NCBI RefSeq assembly: GCF_021029445.1
Contig: NZ_CP072610.1
Location: forward strand, 4,154,001-4,218,000
DNA length: 64,000 bases
Direction: 5' to 3'
Source: Pseudomonas wenzhouensis
GTDB lineage: Bacteria; Pseudomonadota; Gammaproteobacteria; Pseudomonadales; Pseudomonadaceae
The number at the start of each line of letters is the position of its first letter. The stretch's first letter is position 1. The notes beneath the pieces are model-generated. The model did not search any database and was not told the origin of the DNA. It saw only the letters and a list, made by a program, of their open reading frames with translations. Below are positions 1 to 9,378 of the stretch, in pieces. The position numbers were made by a program, and so were the translations under genes.

Positions 1-1
1 A

Positions 2-742
2 GTCCCGGTGGTGGCGCCGCTGGCGCGCGATGGCGAGACGTTGTTCGAGCACGGCGGTTTTCGCTTCGCCCTGTTCCCGCGTCGCGGTGGCCGGGCACCG
101 GAGCCAGGCAATCTCGACCAGCTGTATCGCCTGGGGCAGTTGCTCGGGCGTATGCATGCGATTGGCGCCAGCCGTCCGTTCGCACACCGCGAAAGCCTGA
201 CTGTGGACAACTTCGGCCACGCCGCCCTGGCCTCGCTGCTCGAAGGCGGCTTCGTTCCGCGCAGCCTGCTGCCTGCCTACGAGTCGGTCGCGCGCGATCT
301 GCTCGCGCGCCTGGATGAATTGTTCGCCCGCGTGCGCTATACACCGATTCGCCTGCACGGCGACTGCCACCCGGGTAACCTGCTGCACCGCGATGACGCC
401 TTCCATATGGTCGACCTCGACGACTGCCGCATGGGCCCGGCGGTACAGGACCTGTGGATGATGCTGGCCGGCGAGCGTCACGAGCGCCTGGGTCAGCTGG
501 CCGAGCTGATCGACGGTTACCAGGAATTCCATGACTTCGCCGCCCGCGAGCTGCCGCTGATCGAAGGCCTGCGCGCCCTGCGCCTGATGCATCACAGCGC
601 CTGGATCGCCAAGCGTTGGGACGACCCGGCCTTCCCCCTGGCCTTCCCCTGGTTCGCCGGCGAGCGCTACTGGGGCGACCAGATTCTCGCCCTGCGCGAA
701 CAGCTGGCGGCTCTGGACGAGGAGCCACTGCGGCTGTTCTGA
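2..742 (+). CDS. srkA: Stress response kinase SrkA (YihE/RdoA), 5' truncated by window edge
   Basis: The reading frame is open from base 2, so the true start lies outside the window and only the C-terminal ~246 residues are present. The family consists of cytoplasmic Ser/Thr kinases with the aminoglycoside-phosphotransferase fold that protect against envelope and oxidative stress. The catalytic loop HGDCHPGN and the following metal-binding segment VDLDDCRMGP are both intact. The C-terminus (family-like RYWGDQILALREQLAALDEE) is complete and ends at a TGA. A weak hairpin (ATCCGGG/CCCGGAT, 752-774) follows without a T-run. Function is inferred from family motifs. Confidence 0.85.
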   Translation, partial: VPVVAPLARDGETLFEHGGFRFALFPRRGGRAPEPGNLDQLYRLGQLLGRMHAIGASRPFAHRESLTVDNFGHAALASLLEGGFVPRSLLPAYESVARDLLARLDELFARVRYTPIRLHGDCHPGNLLHRDDAFHMVDLDDCRMGPAVQDLWMMLAGERHERLGQLAELIDGYQEFHDFAARELPLIEGLRALRLMHHSAWIAKRWDDPAFPLAFPWFAGERYWGDQILALREQLAALDEEPLRLF

Positions 743-947
743 GCCGATGACATCCGGGCGCGCAGTTCCCGGATTGCCTCCGGGGCGTCAGGCCCGCGTA
801 CCCATACAGTTGCGCGCACCGCGTAAAGTTTGCCTTACGACTTTGCCGGCGTTTCGGTATGCATAAAAAGCTGAACGAACAGACAAGGCAGAGGCCAGAG
901 CGCTAGAATTTCGCGGCAACCGTTAGCTGCCTAACCAAGGATTTTCG

Positions 948-1841
948 ATGGCCACCGCCAACCCGCAACGCGGGTACGTTCTGGGTCTTACCGCCTACAT
1001 CATCTGGGGCCTGTTCCCGCTCTACTTCAAAGCCCTGCAAAGCATCCCGGCGATGGAGATCATCGTCCATCGCGTGCTTTGGTCGGCACTGTTCGGCAGT
1101 CTGCTGCTGCTTGTCTGGAAGCACCCCGGCTGGTGGCGTGAACTGCGCGACAACCCCAAGCGTCTGGCGGTGCTGGCCGGTTGCGGGTTGCTGATCGCGA
1201 CCAACTGGCTGGTGTACGTGTGGGCGGTGAACAACGACCGCATGCTTGAGGCCAGCCTGGGCTACTACATCAACCCGCTGATCAACGTATTGCTCGGCCT
1301 GCTGATTCTCGGCGAGCGCCTGCGTCGCCTGCAGTGGCTGGCTGTCGGCCTGGCCGTGGTTGGCGTGGCGCAGCAGGTCTGGCAGGTGGACAGCCTGCCC
1401 TGGGTGTCGCTGGTGCTGGCGCTGACCTTCGGTTTCTATGGACTGATCCGCAAACAGGCTCCCGTGGCGGCGCTGCCCGGCCTGGTGGTGGAAACCTGGC
1501 TGCTGCTACCGGTGGCGCTGGCCTGGCTGGCGCTGCATCCCGCCGCCATGAGCAGCCAGACCAGTTTCTGGAGCAGCAGCGAAGCACTGTGGCTGGTGGC
1601 CGCCGGGCCGATCACCCTGGTGCCGCTAGTGTGCTTCAATGCCGCCGCACGGCATCTGCCCTACACCACGCTGGGCTTCCTGCAATACCTGGCACCGACC
1701 CTGGTGCTGCTGCAGGCCATCTTGCTGTTCGATGAGCACTTCTCGCCGAGCACCCTGTTGGCCTTCGCCTGCATCTGGGCCGGGCTGTTTGTATACAGCC
1801 TGGATATCTGGCTGCACCTGCGCAAGCGCTCGACGCAGTAA
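948..1841 (+). CDS. rarD: RarD, EamA-family transporter (297 aa)
   Basis: This is an inner-membrane drug/metabolite-type permease; RarD was named for chloramphenicol sensitivity and its natural substrate is uncertain. The protein begins with RGYVLGLTAYIIWGLFPLYFKAL, typical of RarD, and hydrophobic segments alternate through the whole length, consistent with ten membrane helices in two EamA repeats. Length matches the family (~295 aa). The ATG has an AAGGA Shine-Dalgarno sequence seven bases upstream. It is a single gene on the plus strand and converges with the ACT-domain gene at 1965. Confidence 0.93.
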   Translation: MATANPQRGYVLGLTAYIIWGLFPLYFKALQSIPAMEIIVHRVLWSALFGSLLLLVWKHPGWWRELRDNPKRLAVLAGCGLLIATNWLVYVWAVNNDRMLEASLGYYINPLINVLLGLLILGERLRRLQWLAVGLAVVGVAQQVWQVDSLPWVSLVLALTFGFYGLIRKQAPVAALPGLVVETWLLLPVALAWLALHPAAMSSQTSFWSSSEALWLVAAGPITLVPLVCFNAAARHLPYTTLGFLQYLAPTLVLLQAILLFDEHFSPSTLLAFACIWAGLFVYSLDIWLHLRKRSTQ

Positions 1842-1964
1842 AAGGCTGGTGCGCACAGCGCACCCTACGCGGGTCGCAGACACCTCAGGGTGTCGCGGGG
1901 CAGCCCAGGTTGTGCGCCGGGGCTCCCCAGTTACCCACAGGCTGACCCACGCTCGTCGTGGATA

Positions 1965-2483
1965 TCACTCCTCGGCGCGCAGATTCAGCTCCACCATCAG
2001 GTCATCGGCCAGGGTTTCCAGGCGTGCCTGCAATTGCTCGAGCGCCAGCGCCTCCGGTACGGCCAGCAGTGCTTCAGCGGTGAACAGCAACTCGCCGCTC
2101 ATCGGCGCTGGCGCCACCTCGGTCAGCAGGCTCTCCAGGTTGACGCCCTGCTCGGCCAGCACTCGGGTGATATCGCGGACGATACCGGGCCGATCATTAC
2201 CGACGAGTTCCAGACGAATCGCGGTGAAGCGCCCGCCCGGTTCGCTACCGCTGGCGGCCAGCTGCACGCGAATGCCCTGCGCACTGAGCGCTTCGAGCTC
2301 CTTGATCAGGCCGGCATGGGCCTCGGCCGGCACATCCACCCGCACGATCCCGGCGAACTGTCCGGCCATGCGCGCCATGCGACTCTCCAACCAGTTGCCA
2401 CCATGTTTCGCCACGCAGCCGGCAAGGCGCTCGACCAGGCCCGGTTGGTCTTCGGCAATCACCGTCAGTACCAGATGATCCAT
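1965..2483 (-). CDS. GcvR-like glycine cleavage repressor, two ACT domains (172 aa)
   Basis: The protein carries two ACT domains: residues ~1-80, starting MDHLVLTVIAEDQPGLVERLA, and ~90-165, containing LELVGNDRPGIVRDITRVLAEQGVN. The two DxPGLV/DRPGIV loops are the amino acid binding signature. GcvR-type proteins sense glycine and act through the activator GcvA in enterobacteria. No GcvA or gcv genes occur in this window, so the role is inferred from domain layout and length alone. It could be another ACT regulator of amino acid metabolism. Confidence 0.75.
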   Translation of the reverse strand: MDHLVLTVIAEDQPGLVERLAGCVAKHGGNWLESRMARMAGQFAGIVRVDVPAEAHAGLIKELEALSAQGIRVQLAASGSEPGGRFTAIRLELVGNDRPGIVRDITRVLAEQGVNLESLLTEVAPAPMSGELLFTAEALLAVPEALALEQLQARLETLADDLMVELNLRAEE

Positions 2484-2517
2484 GTACTACCTCACTCGTT
2501 CACAGGATGGGAAATTG

Positions 2518-2967
2518 TCAGCCACGCAGCGACAGCCAGTAGGTCAGGAACTGTTCGTCACGCACGTAGCCAAGACGCTCGTAAAGACGCTGAGCAGCCA
2601 GGTTGTTCTGCGCCGTTTCCAGTTGCAGACCGCAGGCCCCGCTCGCCTCAGCATGGGCGCGGGCAGCCTTCATCAGCGCTTCGCCAACGCCGCAGCGGCG
2701 CGCGCTTTCGTCGACATACAGATCACTGAGCAGCCAGGCCGGTTCCAGCGCCAGCGAAGCATGAAAGGGATACAGCTGCACGAAGCCCTGCGCAGTGCCC
2801 TGCCCGTCACGGGCGATGAACAGCTGCGCATCACCGTACTGCAGACGCGCACCGAGAAAGGCGGCGATGTCCGCATCAGCGCGCGGCACCTGATAAAAAC
2901 GCAGATAGCCGGCGAACAGGCGGGTGAGGTCGGCGAGGTCGGCCGTGGTCGCAGCGGAAACCGTCAT
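2518..2967 (-). CDS. GNAT-family N-acetyltransferase (149 aa)
   Basis: This is a single-domain GCN5-related acetyltransferase. It shows the core beta4/alpha3 signature LYVDESARRCGVGEALMKAA (acetyl-CoA pyrophosphate loop R-R-C-G-V-G) and the beta6-7 segment AQRLYERLGYVRDE. The chosen start is the internal ATG encoding MTVSAATTADL, because it has a GGAG motif at proper spacing (CCGGAGCTGCCATG); the open frame extends 40 codons further upstream without homologous character. The substrate is unknown. It is transcribed toward the ACT-domain gene and shares its strand, with a 34 bp gap. Confidence 0.85.
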   Translation of the reverse strand: MTVSAATTADLADLTRLFAGYLRFYQVPRADADIAAFLGARLQYGDAQLFIARDGQGTAQGFVQLYPFHASLALEPAWLLSDLYVDESARRCGVGEALMKAARAHAEASGACGLQLETAQNNLAAQRLYERLGYVRDEQFLTYWLSLRG

Positions 2968-3238
2968 GGCAGCTCCGGAATGATGTGTCAGGCAGTATAG
3001 GCGAGCTGGCGCGTAGGCCATATTGACGTCGTTGTCACTAGCCCGAGCAATTAATCGTGTACGTTTTTTAACAATTCTATGGAACAATATGTAAGTTTTT
3101 TGAACACACTATGTATTGGGCGTGACTAGAAATAGTCTTTTGGTCGCGGTCTGACGCATACCTACTGCATTTCCCCGGAATCTTCATGTAGTATGCCGCG
3201 CCACGGACTACAAGACGGCCAGCCCGTCTCCGACGAGC

Positions 3239-3317
3239 CTCTCTGAAAGCGCAGGTGTAGAGTGCGCAGGTCGTTTTCAGAGGTGCCCGAAGCGGCGATT
3301 GAGTAAAGCTCAGAGAG
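3239..3317 (+). promoter_or_regulatory. glcB leader with mutually exclusive stems
   Basis: The segment CTCTCTGAAA (3239-3248) can pair in two ways. CTCTGAAA (3241-3248) is complementary to TTTCAGAG (3275-3282), and CTCTCTGA (3239-3246) is complementary to TCAGAGAG (3310-3317). The second stem abuts the Shine-Dalgarno sequence GAGG (3319-3322) of glcB. The pairing is seen in the sequence; a regulatory role is inference. Confidence 0.35.
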
Positions 3318-3328
3318 TGAGGCAAGTG

Positions 3329-5506
3329 ATGACTGAACGCGTTCAAGTCGGTGGCCTGCAGGTCGCCAAAGCCCTGTACGACTTCGTGAACAACGAAGCC
3401 ATTCCCGGTACCGGCATCGCTGCCGACCAGTTCTGGGCCGGTGCCGCCGCGGTCATCAAGGACCTGGCGCCGAAGAACCACGCCCTGCTGGCCAAGCGTG
3501 ACGAACTGCAGGCGCAGATCGACGCCTGGCACCAGGCACGCCAGGGTCAGGCGCATGACGCCGCTGCCTACAAGGCCTTCCTCCAGGAAATCGGCTACCT
3601 GCTGCCGGAACCGGAAGATTTCCAGGCCACCACGGCCAACGTCGACGAAGAAATCGCCCGTCTGGCCGGCCCGCAGCTGGTCGTGCCGGTGATGAACGCG
3701 CGCTTCGCCCTGAACGCCTCCAACGCCCGCTGGGGCTCGCTGTACGATGCCCTCTACGGCACCGATGTGATCAGCGAAGAAGGCGGCGCCGAAAAGGGCA
3801 AGGGCTACAACAAGGTGCGTGGCGACAAGGTCATCGCCTTCGCTCGCGCCTTCCTCGACGAGGCCGCACCGCTGGCTGCCGGCTCGCACGTCGACTCCAC
3901 CGGCTATGCCATCGTCGACGGCAAGCTGGTCGTTGCCCTCAAGGGCGGCAGCAACAGCGGCCTGCGTGACGACGCGCAACTGGTCGGTTTCCAGGGCGAG
4001 GCCAGCGCGCCGATCGCCGTGCTGCTCAAGCACAACGGCCTGCACTTCGAGATCCAGATCGACGCTTCCAGCCCCATCGGCAGCACCGACGCTGCTGGCG
4101 TCAAAGACGTGCTGATGGAAGCGGCGCTGACCACCATCATGGACTGCGAAGACTCCGTCGCTGCCGTCGATGCCGACGACAAGGTGGTGGTCTACAAGAA
4201 CTGGCTGGGCCTGATGAAGGGCGACCTGGCCGAGGAAGTGTCCAAGGGCGGCAGCACCTTCACCCGCACCATGAACCCGGATCGCGTCTACACCCAACCG
4301 GACGGCTCCGAGCTGACCCTGCACGGCCGCTCGCTGCTGTTCGTGCGCAACGTCGGCCACCTGATGACCAACCCGGCCATCCTCGACGCCGAAGGCAACG
4401 AGGTTCCGGAAGGCATCCAGGACGCACTGTTCACCAGCCTGATCGCGGTGCACAACCTGATCGGCAACACCACGCGCAAGAACACCCGCACCGGCAGCGT
4501 GTACATCGTCAAACCGAAGATGCACGGCCCGGAAGAAGTCGCCTTCACCAGCGAAATCTTCGCCCGCGTCGAGGATGTGCTGGGCCTGGCCCGCAACACC
4601 CTGAAAGTCGGCATCATGGACGAAGAGCGCCGCACCACTGTCAACCTCAAGGCCTGCATCAAAGCCGCCAGCGAGCGCGTGGTGTTCATCAACACCGGCT
4701 TCCTCGACCGCACCGGTGACGAGATCCACACCTCCATGGAAGCCGGCGCCGTGGTGCGCAAGGCCGCCATGAAGAGCGAAGCCTGGATCGGTGCCTACGA
4801 GAACAACAACGTCGACGTCGGCCTGGCCACCGGCCTGCAAGGCCGTGCGCAGATCGGCAAGGGCATGTGGGCCATGCCGGATCTGATGGCGGCAATGGTC
4901 GAGCAGAAGATCGCCCACCCGCTGTCCGGCGCCAACACCGCTTGGGTACCGTCGCCGACTGCCGCCACCCTGCACGCCCTGCACTACCACAAGGTCGACG
5001 TGTTCGCCCGTCAGGCCGAACTGGCCAAGCGCACCCCGGCTTCGGTGGACGACATCCTGACCATCCCGCTGGCCAAGGACACCAACTGGTCGGCAGACGA
5101 AATCCGCAACGAGCTGGACAACAACGCGCAAGGCATCCTCGGCTACGTGGTGCGCTGGATCGACCAAGGCGTCGGCTGCTCCAAGGTGCCGGACATCAAC
5201 GACGTCGGCCTGATGGAAGACCGCGCCACCCTGCGTATCTCCAGCCAACTGCTGGCCAACTGGCTGCGCCACGGCATCGTCAGCGAAGCGCAGGTGGTCG
5301 AAAGCCTCAAGCGCATGGCGCCGGTGGTCGATCGTCAGAACGCGGGCGACCCGCTGTATCGCCCGATGGCCCCGGACTTCGACAACAACGTCGCCTTCCA
5401 GGCCGCGCTGGAGTTGGTGATCGAGGGCACCAAGCAGCCCAACGGCTACACCGAGCCGGTGCTGCACCGCCGTCGCCGCGAATTCAAGGCCAAGAACGGC
5501 CTCTGA
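3329..5506 (+). CDS. glcB: Malate synthase G (725 aa)
   Basis: This cytosolic enzyme condenses glyoxylate with acetyl-CoA to malate, used for growth on acetate, glycolate and other C2 sources. Length fits the G isoform (~725 aa). Catalytic-region motifs known from the family are present: [11 protein letters not shown] (active-site Arg), GIMDEERRT and [12 protein letters not shown] (Mg ligands), and [13 protein letters not shown] (catalytic Asp). The start is the ATG of MTERVQVGG, with GAGG six bases upstream; an in-frame TTG 30 bases earlier is less likely. It stands alone, with its own terminator at 5523-5547. Two acetate-type permease operons lie 6-12 kb downstream, but this arrangement does not itself prove co-regulation. 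Confidence 0.97.
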   Translation: MTERVQVGGLQVAKALYDFVNNEAIPGTGIAADQFWAGAAAVIKDLAPKNHALLAKRDELQAQIDAWHQARQGQAHDAAAYKAFLQEIGYLLPEPEDFQATTANVDEEIARLAGPQLVVPVMNARFALNASNARWGSLYDALYGTDVISEEGGAEKGKGYNKVRGDKVIAFARAFLDEAAPLAAGSHVDSTGYAIVDGKLVVALKGGSNSGLRDDAQLVGFQGEASAPIAVLLKHNGLHFEIQIDASSPIGSTDAAGVKDVLMEAALTTIMDCEDSVAAVDADDKVVVYKNWLGLMKGDLAEEVSKGGSTFTRTMNPDRVYTQPDGSELTLHGRSLLFVRNVGHLMTNPAILDAEGNEVPEGIQDALFTSLIAVHNLIGNTTRKNTRTGSVYIVKPKMHGPEEVAFTSEIFARVEDVLGLARNTLKVGIMDEERRTTVNLKACIKAASERVVFINTGFLDRTGDEIHTSMEAGAVVRKAAMKSEAWIGAYENNNVDVGLATGLQGRAQIGKGMWAMPDLMAAMVEQKIAHPLSGANTAWVPSPTAATLHALHYHKVDVFARQAELAKRTPASVDDILTIPLAKDTNWSADEIRNELDNNAQGILGYVVRWIDQGVGCSKVPDINDVGLMEDRATLRISSQLLANWLRHGIVSEAQVVESLKRMAPVVDRQNAGDPLYRPMAPDFDNNVAFQAALELVIEGTKQPNGYTEPVLHRRRREFKAKNGL

Positions 5507-5522
5507 TTCAGCGCAGCAGAAC

Positions 5523-5547
5523 GAGCCGCCTACGGGCGGCTTTTTCG
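5523..5547 (+). terminator. Rho-independent terminator after glcB
   Basis: The stem AGCCGCC-TAC-GGGCGGCT is followed by TTTTTC, 17 bases after the glcB stop codon. Confidence 0.85.
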
Positions 5548-5650
5548 TGGGCTATAGTTTTAGCCCGGCTGCCCCCTACTTAGGTGCAATGGGCAACGCG
5601 ACGGGCCAGCGCCACACTGACACCATCCCGAAACTGCGAGGCGCACGCCC

Positions 5651-7582
5651 ATGAGCAAGGCCGACGCAATGGCCGATGCCGGCAAGACTGCGGTGCTTCA
5701 GAACATCCACGGCACCATGGAGTTCCTGCACAAGTTTCCGCCCTTCAACCAGATGGACACCGCCCATCTGGCGTTTCTGGTCGAGCACTGCCAGCTGCGC
5801 TTCTATGCCGAGGGCGACTCGATCATCAAGCCCAGCGATGGCCCGGTCGAGCACTTCTACATCGTCAAACAGGGCCGCGTGCATGGCGAGCGCCCTCACT
5901 CGGCCAGGCGCGGCACCGAAACCACCTTCGAGATCACCGCTGGCGAATGCTTCCCCCTGGCCGCGCTGATCGGCGAACGCGCCACGCGTACCGAGCACCT
6001 GGCCGCCGAAGACACCTTCTGCCTGCTGCTGTCCAAGCTCGCCTTCGTCAAACTCTTCGCCGTTTCCAACCCGCTGCGCGACTTCGCCCTGCGCGGCGTC
6101 AGCAGCCTGCTCGATCAGGTCAACCAGCAGGTGCAGTTGCGCGCGGTGGAAACCCTCGGCGCACAATATTCGCTGGACACCCGCCTGGGCGAACTGGCCA
6201 TGCGCCAACCCATCGGCTGCGCACCGGACACACCCTTGCGTGATGCCGTGCGACTGATGCACGAGCAGCATGTGGGCAGCATCGTGGTGCTCGACCCGGC
6301 CGGCAAACCGCTGGGCATCTTCACCCTGCGCGACCTGCGCCGAGTGGTCGCCGACGGCGTCGACCTGGCCCAGCCGATCGACAACCTGATGACGCCCAAT
6401 CCGTTTCATCTGGCGCCCGATGCCAGCGCCTTCGATGCCGCCATCGCCATGACCGAGCGGCACATCGCGCACGTCTGCCTGGTGGAGCACGAGAAACTCT
6501 GCGGGGTGATTTCCGAGCGCGACCTGTTCAGCCTGCAGCGTGTCGACCTGGTGCACCTGGCGCGCACCATCCGCCACGCCGGCAAGGTCGAAACCCTGGC
6601 CGGGCTGCGCAGCGACATCCGCCTGCTGGTCGACCGCATGCTCGCCCACGGCGCCAGCTCGACGCAGATCACCCACATCGTCACCCTACTCAACGACCAC
6701 ACCGTATGCCGGGTCATCGAGCTGACCCTGGAGGACATGGGCGATCCGGGCATTCCCTTCACCTGGCTGTGCTTCGGCAGCGAAGGCCGCCGCGAGCAGA
6801 CCCTGCACACCGACCAGGACAACGGCATCCTCTTCGAGGCCGACAGCGCCAGCGATGCGGCCGCCATCCGTGAGCGCCTGCTGCCGATCGCACGCGAGAT
6901 CAATCAGCGCCTGGCGCAGTGCGGCTTTACCCTGTGCAAGGGCAACATCATGGCCGGCAACCCCGAGCTGTGCCTGTCACGCCAGGAATGGTCGCGGCGC
7001 TTCACCGGTTTCGTCCTCGAAGCCACGCCGGAGAACCTGCTGGGTTCGTCGATCTACTTCGATCTGCGCACCATCTGGGGCCCGGACGAAGGCTGCGAGC
7101 ACCTGCGTGAGGAATTGCTCGGCCGCATCGCCAACAACAGCCTGTTCCAGAAGATGATGGCCGAGAACGCCCTGCGCCAGCGCCCACCGGTCGGACGCTT
7201 CCGCGATTTCGTGGTGGCCCGCTCCGGCGCCGACAAAGACACCCTGGATCTCAAGGTGCAGGGGCTGACCCCGTTCGTCGACGGCGCCCGCCTGCTGGCG
7301 CTGGCCAATGGCATCAGCGCGGTCGGTACCCTGGAGCGCCTGCGCGCGCTGATCACCCAGGGTGTGATCGATGCACTGGACGGTGCCGCCTACGAAGAGG
7401 CCTACCATTTCATCCAGCAGACGCGCATGCAGCAGCATCAGTTGCAGGCACGCAACGAGCAGCCCTACTCCAACCGCGTCGACCCCGACCACCTCAATCA
7501 CTTGGACCGGCGTATTCTGCGCGAGTCGTTCCGCCAGGCGCAGCGCCTGCAGAGCAGCCTGGCCATGAGGTATCAGCTATGA
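5651..7582 (+). CDS. cNMP-binding/CBS/DUF294 nucleotidyltransferase-like protein (643 aa)
   Basis: This is a multidomain soluble signalling protein. Residues ~25-145 form a cyclic-nucleotide-binding-like beta-roll (MEFLHKFPPFNQMDTAHLAFL onward). Residues ~170-295 form a CBS pair (DTPLRDAVRLMHEQHVGSIV and later CGVISERDLF). Residues ~370-395 carry the nucleotidyltransferase signature CFGSEGRREQTLHTDQDNG, resembling GlnD-type active sites, and the remainder is the DUF294 C-terminal domain. The start has no rival in the context. Its stop overlaps the start of the DnaQ-like gene by 4 bp (ATGA), so the two are translationally coupled. As I recall, the same pair lies beside actP-yjcH in other pseudomonads. 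The substrate is unknown. Confidence 0.9.
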   Translation: MSKADAMADAGKTAVLQNIHGTMEFLHKFPPFNQMDTAHLAFLVEHCQLRFYAEGDSIIKPSDGPVEHFYIVKQGRVHGERPHSARRGTETTFEITAGECFPLAALIGERATRTEHLAAEDTFCLLLSKLAFVKLFAVSNPLRDFALRGVSSLLDQVNQQVQLRAVETLGAQYSLDTRLGELAMRQPIGCAPDTPLRDAVRLMHEQHVGSIVVLDPAGKPLGIFTLRDLRRVVADGVDLAQPIDNLMTPNPFHLAPDASAFDAAIAMTERHIAHVCLVEHEKLCGVISERDLFSLQRVDLVHLARTIRHAGKVETLAGLRSDIRLLVDRMLAHGASSTQITHIVTLLNDHTVCRVIELTLEDMGDPGIPFTWLCFGSEGRREQTLHTDQDNGILFEADSASDAAAIRERLLPIAREINQRLAQCGFTLCKGNIMAGNPELCLSRQEWSRRFTGFVLEATPENLLGSSIYFDLRTIWGPDEGCEHLREELLGRIANNSLFQKMMAENALRQRPPVGRFRDFVVARSGADKDTLDLKVQGLTPFVDGARLLALANGISAVGTLERLRALITQGVIDALDGAAYEEAYHFIQQTRMQQHQLQARNEQPYSNRVDPDHLNHLDRRILRESFRQAQRLQSSLAMRYQL

Positions 7583-8286
7583 GCAAGTTCACCTGGTTCA
7601 CCGGCCGTGGCCCGGCCCTGACCCAGCAGCAGTTGCAACGCCGCGCGGCCCTGAGCACGCCGGCAGCGTTCGACGAACGCCCGCTGCACCAACAGCGCTT
7701 CGTCGTCCTCGACCTGGAAACCACCGGGCTGAACATGCGCCGTGATCAGGTGCTGGCCATCGGCGCGGTGGTGATCGACAACGGCGCCATCGATTTCGCC
7801 GAGCAGTTCGAATGCACCCTGCACCGCCCCGACCATCAGGCCAGCGCCAGCACGCTGATCCATGGCATCGCGCCCAGCGCAGTGGCACGGGGCGTGGAAC
7901 CGGCCGAGGCGCTGCTGGACTTCATGGAGTTCGTCGGCAACAGCCCGTTGCTGGCGTTTCATGCCGAGTTCGACCAGCGCATGCTCGCTCGCGCACTGCG
8001 CCAGAGCCTGGGCTATCGCCTGCAGCACCACTTCTTCGACGTCGCCGAAATTGCCCCGCTGCTGTGCCCGCAATCGCGCATTCGCCAGGGTGGACTCGAT
8101 GAATGGGTCGCCGAGTTCGGCCTGCAGGTGCACCAGCGTCATAACGCCAGCGCCGATGCCCTGGTCACCGCCGAGCTGGCCCTGATGCTGTTCAGCAAGG
8201 CGCGCCGCCAGGGTATCGACAGCCTCGTCGAACTGGAGCGGCAACTGGCCAGCCGGCGGCGGCGTCAGCACGCCATGTCGCTCTAA
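7579..8286 (+). CDS. DnaQ-like DEDDh 3'-5' exonuclease (235 aa)
   Basis: This is a stand-alone exonuclease of the polymerase III epsilon superfamily. Motif Exo I is VVLDLETTGLN (Asp and Glu ligands), Exo II is AFHAEFDQRML, and Exo III is RHNASADALVTAEL with the H and D of the DEDDh class. It lacks the polymerase-binding tail of true DnaQ, so it is probably an accessory nuclease. Start and stop overlap with the upstream gene shows co-translation with the DUF294 sensor protein. It is followed by about 1 kb of repeats and the intron. Confidence 0.9.
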   Translation: MSKFTWFTGRGPALTQQQLQRRAALSTPAAFDERPLHQQRFVVLDLETTGLNMRRDQVLAIGAVVIDNGAIDFAEQFECTLHRPDHQASASTLIHGIAPSAVARGVEPAEALLDFMEFVGNSPLLAFHAEFDQRMLARALRQSLGYRLQHHFFDVAEIAPLLCPQSRIRQGGLDEWVAEFGLQVHQRHNASADALVTAELALMLFSKARRQGIDSLVELERQLASRRRRQHAMSL

Positions 8287-8431
8287 TCCCTCGCCCTCCC
8301 CACACTCTGGCACCGGCTGCGCCAGCCTACCCGGCTATTGCCTGCAGATAGCCCGGATGCAGCGACGCGCAGACGCCAACGAAAAGGCCATGTGCCTGTT
8401 ACCTGCTGCGCCGAGCGGTAACTCTTTATAA

Positions 8432-8492
8432 GAGCGGGCCTGCCCGCGAAAACCGACAACGCCAAAGCATCGCGGGCAAGCCCGTTCCTACA
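8432..8492. repeat. Palindromic intergenic repeat (GCGGGC type)
   Basis: The arms GAGCGGGCCTGCCCGCGA and TCGCGGGCAAGCCCGTTC are separated by about 20 bases. The unit resembles the abundant repeats of the GTAGGAGC...GCCGGC type in Pseudomonas, and a related unit occurs at 40995-41054. No coding potential was found. Confidence 0.7.
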
Positions 8493-8639
8493 AGGCCTGC
8501 GATCTTCTGAGGGATTTTCTGCAACAGCTAAATCAGACGCAGCCCACAAAAAAGGCTCTTCGCGTTATCGCGGGGAAGATACGCTTGACACGGGACTGGC
8601 AAGTTTATGTGCGTACTGCTTACTGATTTAGCACTATCC

Positions 8640-9240
8640 ATTACCGCGTGTACTGGGCGTTTGGGTTGCGCCCCTTACGGGCGCCACACCTTTCTTGCTT
8701 GCCCAAGAAAGGTGTGCCAAAGAAGGGCACCCCGACATCCGGGTTTCGCTACGCGAAACTTCCCTCGCTCCGGCGCTGCTCCGGGGGCCGGCTTACATGG
8801 GCCGTCCCTGGCCCATTAAGCCTCTCGCCGCATCCATGCGGCTCGTCCCCCTGCGCAACACCTCCACTCGGCCTCCTGAAGGGGACCAGGTCGCGAGCTT
8901 GCGACATCTCTGGAAGATCAAAGTCGGTAGCGTTTGGCTTTTGCTCTTGACGCACGTTCTCACAGACGACGCCCAAGTCCCCTTCAGTAGGCCGAGTGGA
9001 ATCGCCGTTGAAGGGGTTGAGCGACATGGATGTCGCGAGAGCCACGATGGGCCAGGGACGGCCCTTCGTGGCGTGCCTCTGGAGCGGTGATGGAGCGAGG
9101 GAACCCCGGCGCAGCCGGGGCCGGATGGTGGGGTGCCCTTCTCTTTGGTTACTTTCTCTTGGGCAAGCAAGAGAAAGTGACTCGCCCGTAAGGGGCGAAA
9201 CCTATCAGGCCAGACAACACGCTAAGGGATAGTGCCAAGT
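8640..9240. repeat. Long imperfect inverted repeat, MITE-like, noncoding
   Basis: Two ~300 bp arms face each other around ~8935. Shared blocks in mirror order include CGCCCCTTACGGGCG near each outer end, TTGCTTGCCCAAG, AAGGGCACCCC, GGCCGTCCCTGGCCCAT, and CACTCGGCCT(C/A)CTGAAGGGGAC nearest the centre. Short open frames on both strands follow from the symmetry and show no protein-like composition. The unit fills most of the gap between the exonuclease gene and the intron. A mobile or amplified nonautonomous origin is inferred; no transposase or target duplication is visible. Confidence 0.75.
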
Positions 9241-9346
9241 CATCGACAGCTAACACGTAGTTGCCAGTCCGGTATCAACCCGCACTTCCCCCAAAATATG
9301 CGAAGAAATCGAGTAGGAGGCGGGGTCGCCCCCGCCGTCCTCTCAC

Positions 9347-9378
9347 ACCACCGTACGTACGGTTCCGTATACGGCGGT
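9347..9378 (-). ncRNA. Group II intron domain V
   Basis: Read on the minus strand, ACCGCCGTATACGG pairs with CCGTACGTACGGTGGT, leaving a two-base bulge and a GAAC terminal loop. The CGC triad position agrees with class C introns rather than the AGC of other classes. Confidence 0.8.

Noticed and set aside
3077..5467. 796-codon open frame opposite glcB
   Set aside because: It is antisense to a fully convincing malate synthase G; its composition (runs of V, H, Q, D, G) is the complement of high-GC codon bias.
8607..9232. Several small open frames inside the long inverted repeat
   Set aside because: They mirror each other because of the repeat symmetry, differ in reading frame between the arms, and lack Shine-Dalgarno sequences.
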